From Phoronis australis (taxonomy: Eukaryota > Phoronida > Phoronidae): a stretch of 42,073 nt of DNA. Position 1 is the first letter of the stretch. Each line of letters begins with the position of its first letter. Below the pieces are notes generated by a model. The model was not told the DNA's origin. It saw only the letters and a list, made by a program, of their open reading frames with translations, and did no database searches. Both the position numbers and the translations under genes were made by a program. The DNA is taken from contig NMRA01000650.1 in assembly GCA_002633005.1 (NCBI GenBank), positions 185,075 through 227,147 on the forward strand, read 5' to 3'. Shown piece by piece: positions 1 through 11,765 of the stretch.

Positions 1-5
1 GGGGG

Positions 6-310
6 GCTTTCAAGAAGATTGATGGAATTGGTCCTGTAACTCCAATTTCTGAAAAGGGAATCAAATACATGCTCGCAGTAGTAGATTTCGCTACCAGAAA
101 CCCGGAAGCAGTGGCGCTACCGAAGATTGAGGCAGAGCAAGAGTTTTGGTATTACTTCCCACAGACCACAACAGGCTTACTCTGCAGTGGAAGGGGCCTT
201 ACAAAGTTGAAGAAAGAGTGAACCTAATGGACTACAGAATCAATCTGAACGGCAATAATAAAATCGCTAATCTGTTGAAGGCGTACCACGAACGCGAAAG
301 CTTAGAGTGA
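6..310 (+). pseudogene. Gypsy integrase fragment with internal deletion
   Basis: Two pieces of a retroelement integrase are joined with most of the catalytic core missing. Positions 6-137 read as the start of the DDE core, including IDGIGPVTPISEKG and VVDFATRNPEAVALP, with the first catalytic Asp in the VVDFAT part. From about 149 a different frame reads VLLPTDHNRLTLQWKGPYKV and then YRINLNGNNKIANLLKAYHE, the integrase C-terminal region, stopping at TGA 308-310. The second Asp and the Glu of the triad and everything between are gone, and the junction shifts frame. The product cannot be an active integrase. Identity as gypsy integrase is secure; the exact deletion ends are estimated. Confidence 0.85.
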
Positions 311-434
311 ACAGCATTACTTCGCAGAAGAGAAATAGTGTGCGCTGTTCAAAACTTTCGGTGCAGACTCCTTAAGTCGACCAGCAGAGCCTGCATGTCA
401 AATAGCACCTTAGAGACGGATACAGAGGCAAAAG

Positions 435-497
435 GTTATATATACATATACATATAACAAAACTGTACATATACATATACATATACATATATATATG
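435..497. repeat. (CATATA)n-like microsatellite
   Basis: An AT-rich simple repeat of ATACAT/TATATA units, interrupted once by a short AACAAAACTG segment. It sits between the integrase remnant and the LTR of the gypsy element. Confidence 0.9.
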
Positions 498-627
498 CCA
501 GATGATCTTGTGTTACAAAATTGTAGAGTAATTTTCTCTTTGAAAGGGGTGAGTTGTCAGAATAAAGATCGATACTGTTTTTAGTTGTATTGTTTTGTTT
601 TGTTGTTCTGTTTGATTGGCATAACCC

Positions 628-755
628 CTGAGTTTAGTACAGTGACGATGTAGTTTGTTTACTACAGAATAGCATGGAAATCTCAAGAAGACTGAGGCCA
701 GTACAGTGTTGATGTAATATGTTTACTACAGTATGATGTGGAACTTTCTAGAATA
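628..755 (+). repeat. 64-bp direct duplication in LTR U3
   Basis: Two adjacent diverged copies of a 64-bp unit (628-691 and 692-755). Both begin CTGAG and share GTACAGTG, GATGTA and TGTTTACTACAG. They lie upstream of the LTR TATA box, where retroelement enhancer repeats are usually found. Confidence 0.8.
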
Positions 756-879
756 CTCTGATTAATGCAGACTGAAATATTCTAGAGACTGGTATATGTT
801 TGTAGAATATTAGGGTAGATTCCGGACATTTTTAGAACGTGCTTGAAATGGTGTAAATTTCTAGAGCAATGCATTAGTC

Positions 880-886
880 TATAAAT
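880..886 (+). promoter_or_regulatory. LTR TATA box
   Basis: TATAAATA in the LTR, about 300 bp upstream of the AATAAA signal and about 325 bp downstream of the LTR start. The position fits a retroelement promoter. Whether it is active is unknown. Confidence 0.55.
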
Positions 887-1178
887 ACCCAGGCACGGGT
901 TTGCATTGGTCAGATAAGCATAAAAGCAGTTCAAGAGTAACAACTAAACAGTTGAGAGGATTAGAGTTGAGTTGCACTGAAGAGAAGCAGAAGTTACAGC
1001 GATAGACAACAGAGAGCCAGGTATAGAGACACCATGTTCAATCAACGAGTGAAACAGTTGCTGAACGTGTCTCGGAATTCCATCGCAAGTCGAGACTTCG
1101 CTGCTCTGGCTGGAGCATAGAACAGACTTTACGTCAGGTGTTTTGTTCGAGTAGGCTTGTTAAGGTACGGTCGAGCTT

Positions 1179-1184
1179 AATAAA
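1179..1184 (+). terminator. LTR polyadenylation signal
   Basis: A canonical AATAAA about 95 bp before the LTR end, placed as expected for the R/U5 part of the LTR. Confidence 0.5.
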
Positions 1185-1277
1185 GGATTAACTCGAACCA
1201 GTCATCAGTCTATTGTCTCACCAAAAGCTATTACCACCGGTCTGTGCACCCACCCAAACACTGGGAAAAACGTGACA

Positions 1278-4072
1278 CCCCGGTTAATGCACACTCATAT
1301 CACACATTTGTCGCCAGTAATTTTCCGTTGATCCCGCTTTCATAGCAAACATTTTACTTGGTTCCTAGCAATAACAAAGTTTGTGTATTTAGAATGTCGT
1401 TTTTTGCCTTGTGGACTCAATGCAATAAAATTGTCAAATTGAAAAAAACAAAAGAAATAAACATCACGAGTTCAATTTTCGGTAGCGCTGTGAGCAACCA
1501 AAAAAGTTGTTACATGGACATGACCCTGGTTAATCTTAGTCCTTTACATTTACTGGGGAGCATAAAATGAGTGCAACCGTTCGCAGACCAAACCTATTAG
1601 TCCAGAAGCATACTTATATAACGTTAAAATTCGTAATTGGTAAATCGCGCCCGGTGGATACACGATTCTGAAAAATTAAATACCTGCAAAGTGTTTTTGG
1701 GTCGAAATTGCGTCAAATTAATGACAGACTAATTCTTCACTAAACATTCTAAATTATTTGAATTCGGTGAATAGTATATTTTCTGATAGCAAAAGCTCTA
1801 AAACATTAGTTTGATGACGTTTCAGTGATATGGCAGCGTTTGGTTCAGGCAACCATGTATTTGTTGTAAAATTTAGCAAAACATGTTACAATGACCACAA
1901 AACAACGGTAGCAATAACCTGATAAGTGTCCCATTCGACATGCGGGGAATCAATTAGGAATTATGTAATTATGGAAAAATACCTTATCGGCGATATTTAA
2001 GAAACTAAAATACAAATCATTGTTTGATAATGAAAACGGCATAAACGGGCAAGAAGAATGTCCTACCGACAAATAACGCCGACTGGTACAACTCGCTATC
2101 TGAAATGTCTTCTGCGACAAGCCACACAAATTGATCGAGTTCAAAGTAACCCTTTATGCCCACGGCTACCACAAGTTTGCTCGTAACGTTGTCTTAAATC
2201 TTTGCAAAGTTGGGTAGATAGAGACATAAACTGACACAAACGAAACGTGTGTAACTGATACAGGGCCCGATGTGTTGTCACTAGTATTCTGATACCTGTT
2301 CTATTTTTAGGTACATCGCATGTGTACGTTGAAATTGCATATAACTGTCGTCGCAGTTTACAGTTACATATTTTTTGAAGACAAGATTTACCAAAATAGC
2401 GATGACATGCTTAAGCGTTTGTGTACAACTAGGATAGTTCACCTGAGGGCCAAGGTTGTTCACAACGATATAGGTGAATATTCTTCTAAATATATATTTG
2501 GCGGAAACTGAATTACAATGCCACAATTATATACACCCGAATAACTCGTGAGCCAGGGATAAAGATCGAAACTTAATTAACAACATTTAATGACAACATT
2601 AATTTATCCGACGTGAAACAATATGGAATGATACACGATTTACTGTTCTCAGACCCGAAGATGAAGTGGACCAATACCATTTGTAGCATAGACTTGAACC
2701 AAACAAGTCATTGCAGCAATCTTTCGGGAATTAATGATTTTCTGATGCACCGTACTGGACGACCTTATTTGTTTTGGAAAGTTACTGTTCATATTCTTCT
2801 GCCTTACTGGAGTTCATTCATTTGTCACACTTCATTCCCTTACACTAGACCTTGACACTAGACTTTAAACAAACCTTGAGGCTTTTTATAGTTTGCTTTG
2901 GGGAGGGAATCGTGAAAAATGTAGAGGACAACTAGGATATGCGATTATTAATAAAGGTGTTTGTAAAATGACTAGCACTGGAGCAGTTGTTCAGACGTTT
3001 TACACACCGACCTTCTCCAAGGGTTCGTGGTATGGAGAACGACATTTTTGCCTTTTCCTTTGTAGGTAAACCCGTTGTGATATTCTTGGACAGAAGCGCT
3101 ATCACTCATAGCAACGTTATTTTGATGAAGACTTATTGATTTCTTGTTTATTTAGACCGCGTTGCCCGGTATGTGTGGACCGCTGTTCAGGGCCTGCGAG
3201 TCATTGCACCCTGTTAAACAAGTAACTTAATGCGAAATTTGCGCGAACAGCTATTTATAAATAACATTATTTCAATACATTTTAAAAATCTTCCCTGTCT
3301 CGTTCAGTACTGCTCCTTTCGCTATAACTTTACACGAGTATTATCACATTCTTATCCTTTGTCATATATTGCCACGAGATGCTTTCCCAACTTCGCAATA
3401 ATTAAGTGTATTTCACGTCTATTCGTAGTCAATAAATGTTCCATTATAGCTAATATGACAAATCGTTATTTGTTAAATATTTACTTTACATGTAGTTCAT
3501 GCCGCAGAAGTCTCGGTGTAGTCTTTCTTGAACCATGTCACAAGTTGTTGCAATTATCCAAAAGTTTAATCTATGGTCATGTGACACCGTTTTTGCACGG
3601 AAACCAAAAGTTTGGTGGCGAAAAAATATAGGTTAAAGTTGTCTAGCCTGTGACCTTCATCTTCTTGAATTTGTTTATTCAGAGCAAACACATCGTCCAC
3701 TAACATGACATATATTAGCAAGTGTGTTTTACATCCAAGCCTAATGTATTGTGATTTTTGAAACTACACGGAAGAAATGTTCAGCAACACCCGATGGTAT
3801 CTATGTTTTTCTTAATTTTTAAGCTGTGATATGCAGCATGATATGATACCAGAACCGAGTTTGCGTATTTATAGAATGGTAATAGACAACACGTTGATGT
3901 AAGGTGTTTGTAGCAATGATTTTTAAAATGTCAAATTACCTTTCACTGTCACGGCATAGTCAATGAATGAATGAAAGGAAATCCACAACGTGAGCACAAG
4001 ACTACTACCGGCATTTTCCTTAGCTAAGCCCATGGCCGTGTATTCTGAAAAAAATCAAAAGTTTTACTAACA
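1278..4072. other. Non-coding stretch, no feature recognised
   Basis: AT-rich sequence with stop codons in all frames at short spacing. The longest open frame is 133 codons (3230-3631); its composition is what chance gives in AT-rich DNA and I recognise no domain in it. No convincing splice-bounded exon was seen. Confidence 0.6.
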
Positions 4073-4368
4073 GCAAATAAACGCCTGGGCGTTTATTCGG
4101 AAAGGGGGGGGGCGTGTAAATAGATAGTCATACATGTGAGTTTCCTTAAATTTGTTGCATCTAAATGAATTTTTAAAATTTGTGTTAATAAATGCATAGT
4201 TCGTCAGCAGTTTTATAATAGACAAATGCTCTACAAAACTGATTTTTGACAAAACGTTGACTCTTAGAGAGCTTTTCATGGGAAATTTACCGAATAAACA
4301 CCCGGCAATCTGGAAACTTGACACATAAAGTTGTAACTCCAAATAAACGCCCCTTGCTGTTTATTTGC
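4073..4368. mobile_element. Small inverted-repeat (MITE-like) element
   Basis: A 296-bp segment whose ends are inverted copies of each other. The left end (4073-4100) contains AAATAAACGCC followed by GCGTTTATTCGG; the right end (4339-4368) contains CCAAATAAACGCCCC followed by GTTTATTTGC. Each end is also nearly palindromic in itself, so each could form a small hairpin. A further CAAATAAACGC copy lies just outside at about 4378-4388. There is no coding capacity, and a run of nine or more G follows the left end. This fits a non-autonomous DNA transposon; no clear target-site duplication was seen and I cannot name the family. Confidence 0.6.
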
Positions 4369-6924
4369 ATAATTTTCCAAATAAACGCACATGAAAGTTT
4401 AAACGGGTGGGCTTATCTACGTAGATTCCGGTATATAATTTTCCTGTCACGTATCCAGCGATTGTGAGTTTGATCAAGGAGTGCAGTACATCAAGTGTAA
4501 AAATGTCACTTGGTCAAAACATGTTTTTCAATTTCATAAGGTTTGTCAGTCTGGAACATTTTATGGAATGTCGGCCTGTGACTTGGAGCGAGCCAAGATG
4601 AGACTGGTGGATCTTTCAAAGTCTGGAAGCATAGCTGAAATTTTGATCAAACCCAAGCTAAATTATTTGAAAAGGCTAAAACATAATTTTATATCAAAAT
4701 TAAAATTTCTAGAGAAAAACGTCCCCACTTTGTTAATTTAGACGTGGAGTCTTGCCGCTGAAGGAGTTAACTGTAAGTTTTGGTATTTTTACAGGTATTA
4801 AGGAGCGTTTGGGTTATTTTTGTACTGTGGCATGGATTGAGGACTAAATACATCATCTATGCTCTTGTCTTTTCTACACTATTCTCAGAACTGGTTAGGT
4901 TGGTTTACCCCGCATTTGTTGAGTTCAGGATTCAGAATCAGTTTCCTGCTTGATAACAAAAATCTCTGTGAGTAAATTAGTGTCATTTAGGCATTTGTTT
5001 GGCGAAATGAGCTGTTGTTTACGAGTCACCGTATAGGGAGTGGGGACGTTGTTCAGATTTTCTTGTTTTATCGGTGTACATGTAGATGTATGTGTTGACT
5101 ATTTTGTACGTTTTTGAAGATGGTGATCAATACAAATCTGAGTTGTTGCTAAGTAACAGGTATGATCTCTCTGTTAGGCTGTTACAGTAACTTACCTGAA
5201 ACATTTACTGTCTTTAGTTCAGTTCTGTATGACGTTTGGTGCGCAGTGAACAATTTGATTGCTGTTCAGTACCTCTTAAAATATTTTGTCAGCTCATTCT
5301 CAATTTTGACTGGTAGTGAGTGATGAAACATTTAATGTTAATGCAATTTGTAAGTTGTGAGCCACTTTAAAGCTTAGCAACTGATTTTGTAAGTACTTGT
5401 GATTATAGTGGGAGAATGGGTAGTTTAGCCTGTACTGGCGTGTAACTAAGAAATAATGGACTGTTCTAAAATTATATGCAAGAGTGCATCAGAATGGATT
5501 ACAATGTTGTTGTAGTGATGGACTGCCTTGCTTTCGTCTTCTTACTTGTGTAACACCCACTTCCCAAAAATTGTCTTCATTGCTAGTAGCCTGGTGCAAT
5601 GAATAGGGAACTTATTTGAAACTATTGGGTACAGAGGAAACCACCAGTGAGAGGGGGGTACTATGACGTGAAAAGTTGGAATTACCCACGATGGTGCTGA
5701 CATAATCACATGAGGGCCTGGCATGCACAAAACGAGAGCCAACTGAAGCCTAATCACCCCTTCAACACATGTTGCCAATGGTCATAGTGGTATAGCAACC
5801 AAACTGTGTGAGGATAGAAGGTGTTCAACACCTTGTGACACACCGATTGGGTTTTACCTGTTTTGCACTCCTCCCATATATCCTGGGGGCAACTGCCTCC
5901 TGAATCCCCAACAGGATTTATTGAAATTTTATTGTCCATGGACGTATCAAATGTAATTTTCCTGATTAAAAACTCAAACATGAAACAAAACCATGATGTT
6001 TTGACGGGAGCAAAAGTCTTGGAGTTTTGCACAAACCGAGGACAAAGTCTTGTCATCACCTAAGCGCATGTTGTCAATGATCGGAGAAGCAATCAAAATT
6101 TGTAACAATGTTTCCTACCACATTGGTTTTTACCTGGTTTGCACTCCTACATTGTACCCCCTTACTGGCACTTGAAGGTAGCAAACCCCCCCCCCGAACA
6201 CCCATGACCAATCACTAAAATTGTGTAGTCCGGGAAGGTATGGAATGTTATAAAGAACTCACAAAATTAAACACACTCACGCATGGCTTTTCAAGGGAGC
6301 TTCAAGAAAATGAAACCAAATACATTTTAATATTTCTCATGCGATTATAAGTGGATATGAGTTTACGTGTTTTACCCATTTACAACCACACGGTAATTTT
6401 ATTGTTCGTGAAACTCCATTGTACATGTATGAATTTATCAGTGTTCACATGGTGCGGACTCCGCCACTAAATTGGTGTTATTTATTGCCCGCTTGGGGCG
6501 CTAGTTTTTGGACCGATAAAAATTGCAGAGAATTGCAAGACGGTGGAGTGAAGACTCCTATTGTAATACACTCCTTGTTCGACCGAGAAATCTGGACCTT
6601 ATACAATGTATTGTAAAGGTACATGATGCACGTGGAGTAATATGAAGTGCAGTGTAAGAACTGAGAATGCTAGGAGGAAGAAGACTAACATGTTTCAATT
6701 AGTTATTCTCTCGGGGGCCTCCATGCAGATATCAACATGAGTCACAATTTTAGGACAGTAGTTCATAAGGTCGGCATTATCAAGAACCAACGGCCACCCT
6801 GGCCTTCCCGGAATGTTCATATCACCTCATGAGCTGTTTGTAAATCTGACCTCCTCATTATAGTGCATACATGTATATGCTGTTTGAGATACAAACCGTA
6901 TCTTTTTGCTTTTTTTGTTTTCAG
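4369..6924. other. Upstream non-coding region or 5' intron of the ankyrin gene
   Basis: No exon could be supported here. An 86-codon open frame (4481-4741) and a 65-codon one (6419-6616) start with Met, but neither resembles a known family nor ends in a donor that I can link with confidence. A C10-like homopolymer lies near 6187-6196. The region ends in a good polypyrimidine tract and acceptor at 6911-6924. The gene's promoter and start codon may be here, but I could not place them. Confidence 0.5.
5768..6149. repeat. Degenerate ~290-bp-spaced direct duplication
   Basis: Segments 5768-5874 and 6067-6149 are collinear. Both contain CATGTTG(C/T)CAATG near the start and TTTTACCTG(T/G)TTTGCACTCCT near the end. 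The intervening sequence has drifted. It looks like an old tandem duplication without coding content. Confidence 0.6.
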
Positions 6925-7014
6925 GTTAGAACAGCCGTGAAAGATGGAACCTGTACTAAACTCGTGGAATATTTAGCCAGTGGATGGAACGTCAACCAAC
7001 CACTGGCTGAACTG
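6925..7014 (+). CDS. Ankyrin gene exon 1 of those recognised (partial repeat)
   Basis: A 90-bp exon, 30 codons, after a strong pyrimidine tract and TTTTCAG acceptor and before the donor CTG|GTAAGC. It encodes TAVKDGTCTKLVEYLASG followed by WNVNQPLAEL, the pattern of a capping ankyrin repeat: an A-V-x-D-G turn, second helix KLVEYLASG, and a V-N hairpin. It lacks the T-P-L-H start of a full repeat, so either an earlier exon supplies the first helix or this is the N-cap. Its last residues run naturally into the GRTALHLAA start of the exon at 27634. The weakness is the 20.6-kb gap to that exon. No initiator Met is present. Confidence 0.65.
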
Positions 7015-10000
7015 GTAAGCATTCACGCATGAACTCTAACCTGATCATCACTGGATTTGAATTCACCTTGAATAGAAGGTTTTTACAACCGTTTTCTTTG
7101 ATGTTTGATGTTGATATTTTATTACAGCACGATAAACTGTTATACATTTTGTCTCTGCATACTTTGGCTCACGAAAATCCCGAACAAATTTTTATGCAGT
7201 ATAAATAAATTGAATGAAAGTTGTGTGTTTTCGAAGTTGGGGTGCTTATTTGTAGAGAATCTGTGGCGATGCTATTTCGTTATTTTCACGTACCTTTTTA
7301 CAGTTACAATGTTAAACAACTTCGGAGATTGTTTAAGGGCAATGAACTTGGTGGAGGAGTAATAGTGAGGCGCAGTCGTTTCTTCAAAATGAGGTTGTAC
7401 CGAAGTTAGAACTGCAAATGCTTACTCAAAATCCCTTGCAATCAAATGTAATTTAATTATTTCTTTAGCGAATTTACTATTGGAAACACGCGTTTCTTCA
7501 ACCAAAAATGTTTTGGACATGCTCAAATGGTTTATTGTCGTTTCGATTGACTTAGATGGATTTCCAAAGACGAATGATCCATTTTAAGACTCGGTTCCAC
7601 CCTCTCTTTTTGAAATGAGTTACTCGACTGTTGGTCTTCCACGAGTTAGTCCAACGTTATCGCTTCACTTTAGGTTATACCAGTCGTCGCGTTTTGACAA
7701 TTTCTTAAGTAGTCTTAAATGCTTTATTTTTCTACGTTGTTGACTACGGGTCCAAGTATCAGTTTACTAGGCGTGATTGAACATAGCAATTTGAAATGTA
7801 TCATTTACAAAACTTTTAGCAAGGCTGATGTTCAAATTGTTGATTTTTTCTATTTTTCGTTTAAGCAGTAAAAGTGGTCGCACCTTACTAGGAAATACTT
7901 TGTCACCATGAGTTTTTTACACCTCACCTCTTTCTCACTATCTAAATTAATATGTTAAACAATGTAAGCCATTTACTTTTCACGAGATAGAGCACATGCA
8001 TTAAAATTACAGCCCAGGATACAACTCAACGTTACTTGTATATTTGAGGAATCACATAAAACAGAAAATAAATGATTAATTACAATGGCCTCACACGTCT
8101 TATCCGCGTTCTTACTTTAATACACCATTTGCAAATACATCCAATCTTTCTCAAGTCACATATTGACAATACCAACAATACTCGAGAACAATTGGCAATT
8201 GTAAAGTTAAACAATGTATGATGGATAGATTTCGACTAATTTTTAGTAACCAGAAGAATGGCGAGTTCGGACAAATTTCAAAAATCTAATTATGTCGAGT
8301 CCGTACAGTTGGCTCAGGCGAGTCCCGACAGTCGTTTGTGTTACTGCCTAGTTTATTCTTTCCCTATTTTTGTTAATCAAACCCATTGGTATCTGAAACT
8401 TCCGCAGTGGACTCATGAAATGTATAATATCAACGACGTAATGCATCAGTTTATAAGAAACCTTCACCGCTATTCTTCAAATTCAGGCAGTCATTCCTGG
8501 TCACTCTAACGTGAGAAGCTTTCAGAGCTTGCCACGACTCTTAAGCTATTGGGCAAACCTGCTTTGTATTCCAACACCAAGTTGTTCATGAAGACGCCGT
8601 ACTCCTCGTGACCAGTCCAACCACGTATTGCAGGTCCCCAAACCGTGAAATTATTTTTAATTGTTGAAAAATCAACAGTCTTTTTGTTTTTTGTTGGATG
8701 TATTTATTTTATTGATTTCTGTTTTGATGTTGCTCTTCAATTCAGATTTGTGTCGTTGCCTTATTATTTAACATGTAGTTGAGTATAATAGGATACATGT
8801 ATGCTCACTTAGGGATTCGTAAAATGTTCTCACAACTGAAAATAAGGATGTGTTAGGGACGCTGTCTTCAATAATAGCATTCAGGTTTCTAGCGTTCACG
8901 ATCAGTTTTAGTTCATAATTTCTTTCGTGCAGATGTATTCATTCCTAGAAGTTCACAGGAATTATAACAGTCTTGTTAAAAAAGTTCCCTATAGATGGCA
9001 GGACAGTTAGAGCACCGGGATTAAAAGTTTTAGCCCCTGTTGCTATTTAGTGGTCTAGCATACCAGATGCTGTTTTTGGAATATTTGGAATCACCATTTA
9101 CTATCACTTCGGTTAATCATCGACACAAAATTCATATCGAACCTTTCTATAACCATGATAGAATGCTATATCTACTGTACATGCGTATGCCAAAACGCAG
9201 CATCCACGGCAGTTGCACGTAAAAAGAATGCAAAACGAATAAAAAAATCAGAATGCAACCAGTTTAGACGGAATTGAAAAATCCATCAAAATTGACCTGT
9301 TTCAACTCAATGGCAGCTCATTAAAACAAATGAGACATAATTGTAAACAAATCCTTAAAAACTGAATCAATTTGATCGTAAAATTAATTTCTGCCTCAGA
9401 TGTTTGTTCAAGGCAACTGAGCATATGTGAGCGAAGTACCTTACAACTTTCATGATGACGTCATTTTGAATTAACTGCTGGAATTATCTTCCAATTCTCT
9501 GTCAAGTACCTCACCGGTACTGTATTTACGTCAGATCACTATTTGCAGCTTCAGTCGGAATCATAAGGTGGTCTCATGAAAGAAATACTCGATTGTCAAA
9601 TCGGAACTGTACACCTGCAACTTTTAATCATTTGTTTGTTATTAATGAATGTCCCTTTAAAAAAGTCCTGCAGGCAAGTGTATCGATGTAGCTAGCATAT
9701 GTGCACCTAAACATGGCTTTCAGTTGCAAAACGCGGTTTTTCTAAAACCTCAGAGCTCTTCATTTTTTCAACCCACGGGACGACCTAGACATTTGGGTTT
9801 TGATTTTGTATCGATCCATGACTGGAAAGCTTTCTTGCACCGATGGTTAACTTAGTATCAATGAAATTGGGTTTTTAGAACTAACTTTATTTGAAGTCGT
9901 TGTTTATTGAATGTTTTTTTCGTGCCTGTTTTCCCAATACACTACATCCAAGAGATTTTCCAACTAAAATTCACCTGCGGAACTTGCTTTTTCAGTCAAT

Positions 10001-11596
10001 AACATATTTTATTATCACTTTTCGATATCGATGTTCCCTCATCCCTCTATATTCTGTTTGTTCCGTAAAAAAATTGAACTAATTGCATGATGTTCTGTTG
10101 AAGTGCGCTATAGCTTGAAAAAAGATGTGATCCTTGGCTACTGATTTATTTATAGTTGTCCGTCTCAACAAGTCGCAGTGGGCCTACACGTACTGGTATC
10201 TGCGAGCCAGAATCATGGCCGTATGGCTGTAACCAAGCCGCCCCATCGGCAAAGGTCGTTCCAAAGTTACATGATGTTAGAAGAAAATGGAACACGAAAT
10301 AATTGTGAAAGATGTAACGGATATCTTAAAAAATGTGAAATGCAAAATATCTCCCGGTTCCCATTGATTTCCAACATATATTTTTTTGAAAATTTTGATA
10401 CCTTTGTTAGGGAATACTGCGAACTAGCTTAAATAGAGAGCTCACTGAATCACAGTCATGCGATAAATTAAGCTCATCCATAATAAGGAAAGCTGCGTGA
10501 AAACCTAAAAATTGGAGACTCCTTTCGCTTGATGCATGTTTTCCAAGTGTTGTTGGTGAACCAGCTCTGATGTTGATTGGTGGGAGGCTTTATCGGAGAA
10601 TTGTTTTCATGCATTTTATATGACACCATGCACTATACTATTGAACAAGATATCCTTGAACTGATGTTTCTAATCTATGACGGAAACAAGTGATTCATAT
10701 TTTATTTTGCTAACTTTGATGGAATTACCTGAAAGTAATTTGACGGATAATTCAAACCATGATGTCAGGCAGTATGATATATTTTTAATTCTTTCCGATC
10801 AACCGCGGTTGTAGAATATCTCCTAATTTAGCAATAAGCTGTGAGCAGAGATATTACGCATCAGGGCCATCCGCATACAACCTTGTCGTAGAATATGCTA
10901 TTCTTGGAACGAGTTTTGCGAGGCTAGGGGTGGTGTCTGGACCTTAATTAATCTAGTGTACACGTAACTTGCCCCACTTTGGACATCTTACTCTAAATAA
11001 TGTTCAGGAAAAATCATTTTCTAACTGAACAGAATTTGAAAATATTCAATGCAAATTGCTGCAATATACTGATCTCGAAAAATTGGACAGTTCAGTCAAG
11101 TCCTGACTCTCGTTTGTAGACCCGTCTGCAAATTACTCAGACTTCAACCCCAATTTGGATGAATTTGTCTGCGTTTTGTAAAGCTGCATGCGGAAATCAA
11201 ACAGGTTGTGTCCAATGTAAATGAAGACCTGACGCGGGGAAGTAAGAATTTGATTCTTTTCTGGATTTACATCCTACTTGCAAAATATGGTGAAGTTAAA
11301 TTATGGTAGTTTTGTAGTACTGATAAAACAATTCCTTATTGGTCTAAAATTCTGCTACTTGGTGTTATTGATTTAAGCTTTAATAATAAAAAAATTGGTT
11401 CGCATTTTTTCGCAATATCCCTTCTTCGCCTGTCTCCGGCTAAGAAAGTGTTACCAGCGTTGTCTGGCTCACGCAACGAAGTTGTCATTCAAGACTATGG
11501 CTTGGGTAGATTGAAGATGACCATTATTACATTCTTATATAAGATTTATCATGTAACGGGATACCGAAAACTTTGACCTTCAGCACACATCACGAA
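7015..11596. other. Intronic AT-rich sequence, nothing recognised
   Basis: No exon, repeat array or retroelement was recognised. Open frames of 60-85 codons (for example 7105-7362, 8258-8509 and 10178-10432) show no family similarity that I can see. Confidence 0.55.
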
Positions 11597-11765
11597 TTTT
11601 TGTCCGACTGGTCGGATATTGGTCGACGACCGCCCGTCGACCGGCAAATTTGTCGGCAGCCGGCCGCAGTACCGACTCATAACTTAGGCGACTCCCGAGC
11701 CGACCCTTCAAATGAACTTTAGCCGTCCGGCCATCAGCCGACCAGTTGGTCGGCTGCTATTTTTA
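11597..11765. repeat. GTCGG/CCGAC palindromic block, MITE-like
   Basis: A GC-rich island in AT-rich intron, built of inverted GTCGG motifs. TCCGAC-TG-GTCGGA occupies 11603-11616, GGTCGAC and GTCGACC pair across 11621-11642, and GCCGACCA-GT-TGGTCGGC (11737-11754) is an 8-bp perfect inverted repeat. The outer palindromes resemble each other and mark the two ends of the block. No coding potential. This is consistent with a short non-autonomous element or a structured regulatory site; the family is unknown. Confidence 0.6.

Larger units (their letters stand above)
1..1277 (+). mobile_element. Ty3/gypsy-type LTR retrotransposon, 3' end, degraded
   Basis: This is the right end of an LTR retrotransposon in + orientation, cut by the window edge. 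It holds an integrase remnant (1-310), a short AT-rich stretch with a microsatellite, a purine-rich tract just before 555, and a complete 3' LTR (555-1277). The LTR begins TGTCA and ends TGACA, a perfect 5-bp inverted repeat. Integrase wording such as VVDFATRNPEAV and LQWKGPYKVEERV is typical of Ty3/gypsy pol. The upstream part (gag, protease, RT, RNase H, 5' LTR) lies outside the window, so I cannot say whether the rest is complete. It lies about 5.6 kb upstream of the first ankyrin exon, in the same orientation. Confidence 0.85.
555..1277 (+). repeat. Gypsy 3' LTR (723 bp)
   Basis: The long terminal repeat is bounded by TGTCA (555-559) and TGACA (1273-1277). A purine-rich tract with a GGGG core lies immediately upstream, as expected for the polypurine tract that primes plus-strand synthesis. 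Inside are a TATA box (about 880-886), a likely transcription start shortly after it, and an AATAAA signal (1179-1184), giving the U3-R-U5 order. There is no second LTR in the window to compare with, so the boundary rests on these signals alone. Confidence 0.75.

Noticed and set aside
3230-3631. 133-codon open frame on +
   Set aside because: AT-rich, no recognisable domain, no splice or promoter context; length is within chance for this composition.
4481-4741. 86-codon open frame as a first exon of the ankyrin gene
   Set aside because: An AAG|GTTTGT donor inside it would be phase-compatible with 6925, but the donor is weak, the peptide has no ankyrin or signal-peptide character, and there is no independent support.
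10178-10432. Possible ankyrin-like exon after TTTATTTATAG
   Set aside because: The peptide LVSASQNHGRMAV only superficially resembles a repeat; there is no TPLH, no second helix and no matching donor.
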